A stretch of 64,000 nt of DNA. It comes from Fallopia convolvulus. Its lineage: Eukaryota; Streptophyta; Magnoliopsida; Caryophyllales; Polygonaceae. Below the pieces are notes generated by a model. It was not told where the DNA came from, searched no databases, and saw only the letters and a list, made by a program, of their open reading frames with translations. Position 1 is the first letter of the stretch. Each line of letters begins with the position of its first letter. The position numbers and the translations under genes are program-made. Positions 48,189-58,819 of the stretch are shown here, in pieces. The stretch is taken from contig OZ024729.1 in NCBI GenBank assembly GCA_964016875.1, positions 29,222,494 through 29,286,493 of the forward strand, written 5' to 3'.

Positions 48189-50903
48189 TCAAGGTGGCTC
48201 TTTTTCTATGTTGGAGTGCTGAGATACCCCATACTTAGCTTCGTAGACATTATTGGCTTGAGTCACTAAATTTGGTCCCTTATCTTCTAACAATATGCCC
48301 GGTAGTCCTACATAAGCGTTAGTGAAATCCGAAAACCAAGGTGGTCTGGATTCCTCTAGATTATAGCCCTGCGTGTAGGACTCGGTAATTGGCCAAGGAG
48401 GTTCGGTACGGACTTGTGTGAAATTCTCGTCCATTTTGGTAGTTGGAGGAGGTTCGGTAGGATCATTTATGTCGAGTTCCGGTTGAGTCAACTCGATTTG
48501 TGCAGCCGTAGTTGGGTCATTAGCGTTTTGGTCCAGGTTGAATTCTACGCGTTCTTCTCCAATATCAAAAGTGAGTAGTCCTTTCCGCACATCGACCCTA
48601 GCACCTGCTGTAGCTAGGAATGGCCTGCCTAGGATAATGGGGACGTGGGGGTCCTCAAGCATATCGAGGACGATGAAATCATTCGGAATAAAGAATTTCC
48701 CAACTTGAATAGGATAGTCGTCCACGACTCCTGTAGCTTTTACGCATGATCCGTCTGCCATGTAGAGGTTCATATCTACCGGCTCCAGTGGTTCCATGTT
48801 GGCTTTTGACCAGATTGAGAGAGGAAGTAAACTAGCACTGGCTCCTAGATCACATAAAGCTTTGAATTTGTGGTCGCTTATGCCAATTGTGATGGCAAAC
48901 CTCCCTGGGTCTCCTAGCTTTTCTGGTAGAGCAATAGACCGGACTTTATCTTGCAGCTCTGTGATAGATTATTTCCTGCTAGGAATATCTTTCAAAAATA
49001 TCGTGTAAGCCGGAATTTCGATTAGGGCCTCAACGAATGGGATGGAAATATTAATTCCCTGGAGAATCTTTACGAAACGCTTGAACTTACTCTCAGTAGA
49101 GTCCTTTGATTTCTTAATAGGAAAAGGAAGAGATTTCACCATTCTCGGAACTAAGTCACGCTCGAGAGGTGATGCTACCGGGTCAACACTAGGGTCGTTA
49201 GGTACCTTCGGCGGGTCGTTATCGACCCTAAGATTGAGAGGGGGGCTCGGATTAGAAAACTTACCTGGACTAGGGTCGTTGACGACCCCGGGAGCCTCGT
49301 CACCATAGTGTGCCGGTTCGGTACTTGCTCTCGCTGGCTCGTTACCGAGCTGAACCGTGGCGTCCTCTTCAGTCTTGTCCTTAGCTTGGACACGCTCTGG
49401 TAGTGTCTTTCCGCTCCTAAGGTGTATTGCTGCTATTTGTCCCTTAGGGTTCTCCTCGGGACGGCCCGGGAGTTGCCCCTGTGGTCTTGGAATCTGTGCA
49501 GCAAGGTTCCCTAGTTGAGAATCGACATTTTTCTTCCACACATCGAACTCTCCCCATCGTTTGTTTTGATTGTTAAGGTTGGCTTGAACTTCATTAACCT
49601 TATTGTTTACTCCGTTAATGCCTTCCTGTAACCCTTGTACCCATGATGGTGGCTCCTGATAGCCTGGAGGTCGATACAGTGCAGGTCTTCTATCTGGTGG
49701 AGGCACTACATAGTTAGCACTCGGATTTTGGTTGCCCCATGTTGGATAAGTGTTCGACCTGTCAAAATTACTAGGCTGGTTTCTGTATGGGCCTCTCATA
49801 TAGTTCACTTCAGCATATGCCTCAACAGCTCTTACCTGTTCTATGTTAGTGCAAGCAGAAGTACTATGGGTAGAAGAGCCACATTCTTGACAAGATTGAG
49901 AGGATTTCAAAAAACTTACCTGCTTCTTCAGGCGGTTGACCTCGTCTTGTAGAAATTGATTTTTGACATCTGGGTCAACATCGTCCTTGTTAGGCATGTA
50001 GAGACGCTTTTGGGGCCGTGGAGTTTGTTGGGTACCATACATGGCATCATAGTTAGACAGCTTGTCCAACAATTCCCATGCAGCCGTAGGTTCCATCTCT
50101 ATAAAACCACACGCTGTATGCGTGTTGATGCGGTTCTTCGTTTCTGCATTAATACCCTGGAAAAAGATTTCTTGGAGCACATATAAAGGTTGCCCATGAG
50201 TGGGGCATTGTCTAAGCATTTCTTTAAATCTTTCCCATGTTTCAACGAAAGTCTCATTAGGCAGCTGGTGATAGGAGGTGATACGCTTTCTCAACTCCGT
50301 TGTCTTAGTAGGAGGGAAAATTTTTGTAAGAAATTGATCATACAAAGTTTTCCAAGTCCTGATAGACTTAGAAGATAAGCTCTTCAACCAGCTCAGGGCC
50401 TTTCTAGTAAGAGACCACCTGAAAGCTTTTAACAGAACATATTCAAGTGAGACACCTTCAACAGCTATGGTGTCACATAAATCAAGAAAATTCCTAATAT
50501 GTTCCATAGGGCACTCAGAAGGTTTCCCTTCAAACTGAGCCCGTTTGATCAAAGATATAAATTGAGATTTAATCTCAAAAGGTTTCTCTATCTCCGGAAG
50601 CACAATTGGAGACTCCGACAACCTCAGTTCTGAATGCATGTAGTCTTTGGCAGTCCGTGGATAGGCGTTTAGTTCTTCCTGTAGACGAGCATAGTTGACT
50701 CGTTGACGCTCAGCCTCGGCAGCAGTGGCTTCTTTCTCGATTTTTAACGCCTCCATCTGCCTCTGTAGTTCAGCCATCTAGCGAGTCAACTCCTCAGGTG
50801 TAGCCATAGCTCGGTTTTCTCGGCGTCTACGGTGCAAGGAACGTTCAGGTTCTGAATAGTAACCGACATTGTCAAATTCGGGCCTTCGACGTCCAGTTGG
50901 CAT
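48189..50903 (-). pseudogene. gag-protease of Ath-E, nearly intact
   Basis: Leader from ATG 50903 (MPTGRRRPEFDNVGYYS) ends at TAG 50778-50780, and the same frame resumes at ATG 50777. The 602-codon gag follows: capsid domain about residues 60-240, zinc knuckle CQECGSSTHSTSAC (about 49845-49890) and a proline/NDP-rich linker. One further TAA at 48969-48971, where Ath-C has a sense codon, precedes the protease (DLGASASLLPLS at about 48820-48855; VPIILGRPFLATAGARVDV at about 48600-48650). It ends at about 48189. There is no RT beyond. The stop at 50778 is shared with Ath-C, whereas the stop at 48969 is private to this copy. Confidence 0.88.
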
Positions 50904-51006
50904 ACGCTGAGAAAACAGACAAAGAAAACAAAAACGGGGTCGGGCTATTCCCAGACCCACTGATAAACAAACAAACACTATTGCTTCCCCGAAAACGGCG
51001 TCGATT

Positions 51007-52508
51007 TGTTGATAGGGTTTATTCTTGACAACAAATAAATTTATAGTCAAGACCCCGCTGAGTATAGGAGAGTCAGGATCATTCCACGGGAAGCACGGTT
51101 GTTTGTTTATCAAACTACTAAGAAAAATAAAACAAAGCAAAGAAACACAACTTAACTACGACCAACCTCGTTAACGACTTTGTCAGGGTCGTTAACGAAC
51201 CGCCGTGAACCACAAAATGCAAATTAATCGATTAAAACTTAGGATCGGTACCGAAGCAAAGAACCTAGATAACGAGTCTACTGAAAATAAATCCAAATAA
51301 AAACAAAAATCTAGGACAAGGGTCACCACAACATAGCCATGCATATAAACTCGTAAGAAGATAAAGATCATGCCTTTAAATGGACAAATTCATCAAATTT
51401 TGTTGATTAGCAAGCAAATCAATTTATTTTCATAAACTAACTCACTCAATCACTTGTTTTGGATCCAAAGCTCGAAACTTTCGTTTGTCAAACAATATCA
51501 ACATTCAAGTTACTAACTTTCTCTTTCAATCAAGTTAAGAACTCAAATTACCTCGATTCTCATCTAGGCATAAACACAACAAGCAATCTTTAAAAATAGA
51601 TAAAAGGCATTCAACACATCAACTTACTCATCAAACCATGCATAACTATGACGGGTTTAACCCCGACCCTAGATAGGAAAACTACTCACTACTCATAACT
51701 ATAAAGCAAACAAATTCAATAAGAGAAAACATTAAAAACAAAACAAACTACTTCAAATTAATAAGAAAATATCGTCTTACAGATCGTCAGATGAAACCGA
51801 AAACAACAAGAATACCGAATCGAACAACGACTAACGACCTGGCTTCACTCTCATTACACCTCGGTTCGATAGCTCCTCCTCGGCTCTTCCCTCTCTCAGC
51901 CTTCCTCCGTCTACTACTCGAACTCTCAAGATAATCCCCCCCTTCTAGGCTAGAAAAGAAGGGTATTTATACTAATAAAGCTATCTAACTAAAAAGCTAA
52001 AAGATAAAAACTCTCCTAAAAGATAGAAACTAACTCTAAAAAAATAGAAATAAAATCTAAAAAGATAACAAAACCTAAAATATAAAATATAATAACCCTA
52101 AAACTCATTAAAAACCGTACCGACACGAAATAAACTTCCGCACAGGGTCGGTAAACATAAGATCTAACTCTCCAAAAACTCTATCTTTAAGCCTCGTTAA
52201 CGACCCTTCACAGCCTCGTTAAAGAGCCTGGATTCGGCTTTCTTTCAACACTTCAATTTTAAAAACTTGACTTCGACTTCTTTATCCTTGTATTCTTCTG
52301 TCTTCCACCATAGCACTCCATTCAATTCTAAAAAGCACCGTTTCCTTGCTAAAACCTACAAAAAGACACAAAATAGAGTAACTTCCATAATTTTCACAAA
52401 ATATGCAAACTCACCCAAAAACACACAAAACTAACTCTAAAACTACTAAAACTAAACCTAACAAACTAAGAAAACACACTAAAAACTATACCAAAAACAT
52501 GAACATCA
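51007..52508 (-). repeat. 5' LTR of Ath-E
   Basis: A 1,502-bp partner of the 3' LTR. The following primer site (50985-51004, minus) reads GACGCCGTTTTCGGGG and has diverged from GGTGCCGTTGCCGGGG. Confidence 0.92.
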
Positions 52509-52513
52509 TGTAC

Positions 52514-54360
52514 TGATTTGTCACCCGTTTATACTTAATTTTAAATTCAAACTTGCAGCTAGTTCTCTGATTTGCTTTGATGAAAGTTAGTGCTCTAGTT
52601 AACGTAGAAATGCATAATATTGATTTCTTAGCATAGCTTTTGTGGTGTCCACGATTTCATTCATGTTTGAAAAGCAGTTGAACTTTCATTTGTCAATCAC
52701 ATGGGCTTTAATCAATAGTGTTTATCCTTTGGCTCTAACTGTGACGTGGTTTTAATTGGTTTCAAACTGATTTGAAGTGACACTCGTATATCTTGTGACA
52801 AGTTTTGTACTTATCATTAGTTTGGTTTGGTTATTTGTTGTGCTAATTAGCTCTTTTAGAGCTACTTGTTTGTTTTAGAAGTTGTCTTTGTTGGATAGGC
52901 TTTTACATAAAGGAGGTTATGCTGAGATTTTTGAGCCTATAAATGACTTCCAGCCTCCTCTCGGATTAATTGTCTATGCCTATATGCTTGATTTACTTTG
53001 GTGAGTTTCCTTTTCCTCTTTCTCTTTTTCTACATTGGGGACAATGTAGATTTTAAGCTTGGGGGAGGGATAAATCTCATGTGGGGTTCCGTTTGTATTT
53101 TTTTATTTTCTTTTTCATGACATTTCATGCATTGCATTTTGCATATTAGGTGTTGGATATGAACCCCATGTCTTAGCTTTGCTTGTAATATTTTTGAAAA
53201 AAAATAATTCCATGAAATTTCATTGGTTGTTGATGCCCTAGTTGATCTTGCTTGAAGATGAAATAAATTGATATGAAGTGACTTATGGCTATTCATTGAG
53301 CTAATTTAGTTTTGAAGCTTTAGACAAAAAAACATGTGAGGTTTATTTTAGCCTTTGGACTTTAATTCTTATGAGTCCTCTTTCTTTTGTGTGTGATTCT
53401 CAATTTGTCTGCTATCTCTAGAACTTGCGTTTAGACTCTTTTTTGAGGCCATATTTATAACTCTTGTGCATGACATAAAAATGATTGAGGCTTTGTTTTC
53501 ATTAGCCTATTATTCCCTGACTACCTTGCATACTATTCCTCTATTTGTAGCCCCTGTGAGCCTTTTATAGCCTTATTTTTGGATGCTCCACAAAAGAAAA
53601 TCCGAGCCTATTATTAGCCTTTTACCCATCCGGGAATTAAGAAATTTATTGATTTATTTTGTGGTTATGAGCCAAGCTTGGGGGAGCTACATGTTTAGTG
53701 TGTTGGTACTGTTATAGCTTTTGAAGATGAAAAAAAAATGGAAAGAAAAAGACAAAGAGAAAGAAGTTGAGCAAGTGTTAGCAAGAAAGAAAGAAAAAAA
53801 TGGTTGGAAAAAATATAGTGCTTGAATGAATAATTGATGGAAGAAAAAAAAGTGGGTGTTGAGCTGAAGAAAAACAAAAGAGGAGAAGTGGTTTGGAAAG
53901 AAAATCTTAAGCTTGGTGTATCTTGATTTAGTTAATTCTATATTCCCGGATTAGCACCACTTGGCCAAAATATTTCCCTACCTATTTCTCTTTACCTTGG
54001 CCCCATTACAACCCAATAAAAGACCTCTTGATTTATGTCATGTACTTGGTTTCTCGTGGTGGGGATTTAGAACACTGATGCAAGCCTATGGTGGTTTAGC
54101 ATTCAAATTTGAGATTGAGCGAAATACTTACCCTAAACACATGAGTGAGAGTGATTCTTATATTCTCCCGGTGAGGTCTAAAGTGGATAACTTGTTAGTC
54201 TCTTTGATGGTTATTTGTTTGCTTTGATGATGCATTGATAATATCTAAATATCCATCGACTTGCTTGATTTTATGACGGGTTGAGACACCTTTGATTTTC
54301 TTGTGGAATTTGATACTAGTTCTTGCTTGAGGACAAGCAAGGTTCAAGTTTGGGGGAATT
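52514..54360 (+). other. Ath-B 3' internal region with two hairpin/purine modules
   Basis: Module 1: CTACATTG-GGGA-CAATGTAG (53030-53049) then ATTTTAAGCTTGGGGGAGGG. Module 2: CTTGCTTG-AGGA-CAAGCAAG (54322-54341) then CAAGTTTGGGGGAATT against the LTR. Between them is AT-rich sequence with no supported ORF. Confidence 0.7.
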
Positions 54361-57149
54361 TGATAACGCTTAATTTAGTCATATTTTAGGGATATAGTTG
54401 CATATTAATTAGAGTCATTTTCATGCATATTTTACATATTTTATATTTATTTTATTTTATTTTTGTATTCGAAATCTACACTCGTGTTTTAATATGTTTC
54501 AGGTATTTGGAGCTATTTTTAGAAGATATTTAAAGACTTATTTTTATGAAGCTAAACAAGGACATTGGTGGCAAAGCAAAGTTAATGGGCTAGTAAATTT
54601 GAGATTTGGGCCTGTGATGTGATATGACAAAGAAATAGAGGCGGAGGCCCACATGTACATCAGTGGGATAGCATCATTTAATTCCAACCTTATATATAGC
54701 GTGAGGGAGGCCACGTTTTTGGGGGGAGTTAGATAGCTTAGGTTTTTAATCTAGTTTAGTTGATTTTAGTTTAACGAAGTCGCACAGATTTTGGTTTTCA
54801 CGTGGAATTCGGCTCTTGTTTGAAGACTTCATTTGTTACTCTTTAATTGTATTCAAAAACTTGATGCAACCAAAACTAACCCGCAAGTAAACGGGGTCAA
54901 TCGTAGTACCTCAAGTGTCGATCCCACAAGGACCAATGTTATACAAATTGTAACTCTACTAGTAAATTAGGCCAAAAATATAAGAGATAAGGAAAATCTA
55001 TGTCTAAGGTAACAAGTAATAAACAGAAGGATAAAATATATTGGATAGATGTGTCTAAGGTTAAGGATCACCACAACAATGTTTCAATAAATAAAATTAT
55101 ACTTTGCCTGAATTTATTTCTAATTATTTGAAGGTAGTTATCTAAGGTAATCACTAAGTCCTTTCGAACGATAGCAACGTGCCTAAACCCAACCAACATC
55201 CGCTTTCGCGACTTGCCAATTGAAATCTAGACCAGTAAGCACTTAGAATTTAAGATTAAATTGAATTAACATCCACTTTCGCGACTTGCTAACTCAACCC
55301 AACCTTAAGGTTTCTATGACAACTATTGATATTCATGTTTTTAGTATAGTTTTTAGTATGTTTTCTTAGTTTGTTTGATTTATTTTAGTAGTTTTAGAGT
55401 TAGTTTTGTGTGTTTTTGGGTGAGTTTGCATATTTTGTGAAAAGTATGGAAGCTACTCTATTTTGTGTTTTTTGTAGGTTTTAGCGAATAAATGGTGCTA
55501 TTTGGAGCTGAATGGAATGCTATGGTGGGACACGGAAGAATATGAGATGAAAGAGTCAAAGTCAATATTTTTAGAGATGAAGTGTTGAAGAAAGCCAAAT
55601 CCAGGCTCGTTAACGAGGCATAAAGATAGAGTTTTTCGAGAGTTTGATCTATAGTCTACCGATCCTGTGCGGGAATTTATTCCGTGTCGGTAGAGTTTTT
55701 ATGAGTTCTAGGGGTATTATATTTTATATTTTAGGTCTTGTTATCTTTTTAGATTTTATTTCTATCTTTTTAGAATTAGTTTCTATCTTTTAAGAAAGTG
55801 TTTTATCTTTTAGCTTTTTAGTTAGATAGCTTTATTAGTATAAATACCCTTCTTTTCTAGCCTAGAGGGGGGATTTTGATTTTTTAGAGTTCGAGTAGTA
55901 GACGGAGGAAGACTGAGAAAGGGAGGAGCCGAGTAGGAAGAGCTGTCGAACCAAGGTGTAATGAGAGTGAAGCCAGGTCGTTAGGCGTGTATTCGATTCG
56001 GTATTCTTGTTGTTTTCGGTTGCTTCTGACGATCTGTAAGACGATATTTTCTTATTAATTTGAAGTAGTTTGTTTTCAATGTTTTCTTTATTTGAATTTG
56101 TTTGTGTTATGATTATGAGTAGTGAGTAGTTTTCCTATCTAGGGTCGGGGTTAAACCCGACATAGTTGTGCATGGTTTGATGAGTAAGAAATTGTGTTGA
56201 ATGCCTTTTATCTATTTTTAGATTGCTTGTTGTGCTTATGCCTAGATGAGAGTCAAGGTAATTTGAGTTTTTAACTTGATTGAAAGAGAAAGTTAGTAAC
56301 TTGAATGTTGATATTGTTCGATAACGAAAGTTTCGAGCTTTAGATCAAAACAAGTGATTGAGTGAGTAGTTTATGATAGTAAATTGATTTGCTTCCTAGA
56401 TCAGCGAAATTTGATAAATTTATCTATTTGAAGGCATCATCTTTATTTTCTTACAAGTCTATATGTATGGCTATGTTGTGGTGATCTCTTATCCTAGATT
56501 TTTGTTTTTATTCGGATTTATTTTCAGTAGTCTCGTTATCTAGGTTCGTTGCTTTGGTATCGACCTTGAGTTTTTAATCGTTAATTTGCATTTCGTAGTT
56601 CACGGCGGTTCGTTAACGACCCTGACAAAGTCGTTAACGAGGTTGGTCGTAGTTGTGTCGTGTTGCTTTGCTTTGTTTTATTTTTCTTAGTAGTTTGATA
56701 GACAAACAACCGTGCTTCCCGTGGAACGATCCTGACTCCCCTATACTCAACGGGGTCTTGACTTATAAATTTATTTGTTGTCAAGAATAAAACCCTCCCA
56801 ACAACTATTAATCCACAAGAGAAATCAAAACACTTTCGCAATAAAGAAATCTCAGGTTCAAATCCTAGGGTTCCGACAGGAAAAAGTACCTTTCAGTCTC
56901 AATTCCCTGTCTGACTACTTATCAAAGTTTTCACCTGTCACTCTCAAACTTTAACAAGTTCTCATTCACAAAAGTTACTAAGGCATAAAACATCTAGGAT
57001 CCAATCAAATGTATTTCAATTCAGGCAAAGAACATAACTTTAATTAAATACACATTGAATGGATCACCAAAACCCTAGAACTAGGAATTTAGCCAAGCAT
57101 GATTGAAGACATAATCAAAATATATAAACTAGCCAAGAATTATTCAATA
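54361..57149 (+). repeat. 3' LTR of Ath-B, second half inverted and carrying solo LTR D
   Basis: 54361-54854 is upright LTR, with an internal gap of about 67 bp at 54839. From about 54855 the sequence is the reverse complement of the rest of the LTR, starting CAAAAACTTGATGC and ending at AATTATTCAATA (57149). The inverted part carries six to eight bases that lie beyond the LTR end in the 5' copy. Confidence 0.85.
55327..56803 (+). repeat. solo LTR D of the Ath-C/E family
   Basis: 1,477 bp, TGATATTC...CCCAACA, duplication ACTAT (55322-55326, 56804-56808). Palindrome pair at 56612/56633. Confidence 0.93.
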
Positions 57150-57154
57150 ATAAA

Positions 57155-57461
57155 CCGTAAAAACCTATCTATAAATCCCCTCAGTTCAACGTTTCTTTCC
57201 CACCTCCCACGATTTCCGAGTTTATAGGGCATATCCCTAACTACTATCCACTTCCCGTGTATATCGGAGGTGAGAACCGTCATAGCCGTTGTCCTCTGAA
57301 CGCGCTCCTCTTCCTCGTGACTGAAGCCTTCTACCTTCACCTGAGTGACTGATGATTTCTCTTCGTTCCTGGATTCTTCTGCGATCAAGCCACCCGGTGT
57401 CTTTCCTGTCTGCTTTTGGGCTCGGCTTACCAAATGGGCCGAAGAGATTTTGGGTCTAACA
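57155..57461 (-). repeat. 5' LTR of Gyp-A, second part
   Basis: Continuation of the split LTR for 307 bp after the second ATAAA (57150-57154). It matches 20812-21118 with few differences. Confidence 0.9.
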
Positions 57462-57539
57462 CGATCCGAGTCATTTTGTGAAATCCGGATCGTAGGATTG
57501 TACGATCTGGATCGCGATTTTGATAACATTGACTACAAG

Positions 57540-57847
57540 GTTACCACAAGGAATTTGTAAAACCTTGAGGTCAGCATGCAGAATTTTAGAAAGTCTCGAG
57601 GTTTGGACTTTTTTTCTTGATGTTCAAGAAAAATTCTTATTCTTTGGTGTCCTCCTATTTTTTTAAAAAATTCCTTACCATAACCTAAACACACTCAAAT
57701 ATCAATTTCCATCAATTTTATCAAATTTCTGTTTAATTTTTTAAAAAAAATAAAAAAAAAACCTACATTTTTAATCCCTCTATTTTTACTCGATTTCACA
57801 TCCAATTTCTTGTAATTTGTTCATTTTAGTTTCAACCTCTATAATAT
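57540..57847. other. AT-rich sequence between the nest and the CACTA element
   Basis: No gene or repeat recognised. Confidence 0.6.
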
Positions 57848-57869
57848 GAGCACTACACCATTCTGCAGA

Positions 57870-58300
57870 TTTAGCGACCATATTTTAGCGACCACGGAAT
57901 ATAGTCGCTAATTAGCGACCATATGACGCCAATGGTCGCAAATCTGGACGTCAAAACGGGGAAGAAAATAAAACCAAATTCGCGACCATATGGTCGCTAC
58001 ATTCAGCGACCACGTGCTCGCTGGGCCTTTATAGTCGCAATAAGTGCGCGAGGAAATTTCCCGCCAGCATTGGAACCCATATCAGCGACCATATGGTCGC
58101 AAACATTGGAACCCATATCCGCGACCATATGGTCGCCAAATACAGCGTCCATATGGTCGCCAAGGATCTCGCGACCCCTTGGTCGCAAACTGTAGCGACC
58201 AGTTGGTCGCTGACTTGGATCAGATGTTTTGGCGCGCCACATCTATTTTGGTGGGTAATATCCCGCGTTTTTGGCGACCATTTGGTCGCTAAAAACAGTA
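57870..58300. repeat. left subterminal palindrome array of the CACTA element
   Basis: Many copies of GCGACCATATGGTCGC, perfect or degenerate, in a 430-bp tract. In CACTA elements such repeats are the binding sites of the small regulatory transposase. Confidence 0.85.
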
Positions 58301-58659
58301 ATTGGTAAAATTCCCGCCATTTCAGCATATATTGCATTCTCATTCCGCTAAAAAATGCACTCTCATTCCGCTTCAACACAACTTCACTCTCATTCCGCTC
58401 TCTTCCAAAATATTCACAAAAGAAAGAAACAATCAACCACAACTGTGAATTGATTCTAGGAAGAAATTCCGTCAAATTTTACCGACATCCTCACTAAAGA
58501 TATGTACTTAAATCTTATTCCTAATATTTCATTCCGTCATTATATTGTTTTAGATAAATATTGACGGTAGAAAGCTTTCGTTTATATATTTATAAGAGAT
58601 TGTGTTATAGAATTTTACCGCAAATGGCAATTGATTATGTTGTAAATGTCTGTTCTGAT

Positions 58660-58772
58660 ATACTGAATCTGGCGACCATATGGACGCTAAATAGCGACCA
58701 TATGGTCGCTAAATGCACATCAGCGACCATATGGTCGCTAATTAGCGTCCATATGGTCGCCAGATTCAGTAT
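58660..58772. repeat. perfect 31-bp inverted repeat around two CATATG palindromes
   Basis: Arms 58660-58690 and 58742-58772 are exact reverse complements (left arm begins ATACTGAATCTGGCGACC). Between them stand two full GCGACCATATGGTCGC palindromes. It lies about 45 bp before the acceptor of the next exon. Confidence 0.9.
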
Positions 58773-58819
58773 AATATGCACTTGAATTAATTTTATTGTA
58801 CTCTTATTTTGAAATGCAG

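Larger units (their letters stand above)
34290..52508 (-). mobile_element. Ath-E: Athila-like element, sibling of Ath-C, inside Ath-B
   Basis: LTRs 34290-35792 (3') and 51007-52508 (5'), about 1.5 kb each and very similar by eye. The target duplication is TGTAC (34285-34289, 52509-52513). Internal order on the minus strand is a degenerate primer site, gag-protease, ORF-1 and hairpin modules; pol is absent. Cop-F lies in its 3' untranslated region. Own length is about 10.3 kb. Confidence 0.93.
30340..57149 (+). mobile_element. Ath-B: pol-deleted Athila-like gypsy element with a rearranged 3' LTR
   Basis: Left LTR 30340-32108 (TGATAACG...GCATCA). Internal region is 32109-34284 and 52509-54360. 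Right LTR starts at 54361. The target duplication is ATAAA (30335-30339, 57150-57154). It carries a MITE, Ath-E and solo-LTR D. Own sequence is about 6.7 kb. Internal coding is reduced to a small zinc-knuckle protein and an integrase tail. The polypurine tract TTTGGGGGAATT abuts the right LTR. The family differs from Ath-C/E in LTR sequence. Confidence 0.85.
20646..57461 (-). mobile_element. Gyp-A: Ty3/gypsy element of the Tat lineage, split by Ath-B
   Basis: LTRs are TGTTTTGG...CTAACA on the plus strand. The left copy is 20646-21118. The right copy is 30174-30339 continued at 57155-57461 after Ath-B; both total 473 bp. The target duplication is CGATC (20641-20645, 57462-57466). Coding order on the minus strand is gag, protease, RT, RNase H, a second RNase H, integrase. 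The second, archaeal-type RNase H marks the Tat lineage. An opposite-strand spliced ORF lies between integrase and the 3' LTR. Own length is about 9.6 kb after removing insertions. Confidence 0.92.
6932..57531. mobile_element. outermost layer: degenerate hAT-like DNA transposon, now 50.6 kb through nested insertions
   Basis: Left end CAATGTTGTCA (6932-6942) is matched by right end TGATAACATTG (57521-57531), 10 of 11 as inverted repeats. The flanks ACTACAAA (6924-6931) and ACTACAAG (57532-57539) are a 7-of-8 duplication. Subterminal DNA is crowded with GGATCGTA on the left (6942-6998) and its reverse complement TACGATCC on the right (20550-20645 and 57467-57520). The right end is separated from the body by Gyp-A, whose own target duplication CGATC (20641-20645 / 57462-57466) joins the two pieces. 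Without insertions the element is about 3.6 kb. No transposase is recognisable. Superfamily is inferred from duplication length and ends only. Confidence 0.6.

Noticed and set aside
57140..57529. 129-codon minus-strand ORF overlapping the Gyp-A LTR end
   Set aside because: The same frame appears in the other LTR at 20773-21192; it is LTR sequence, without a recognisable domain.
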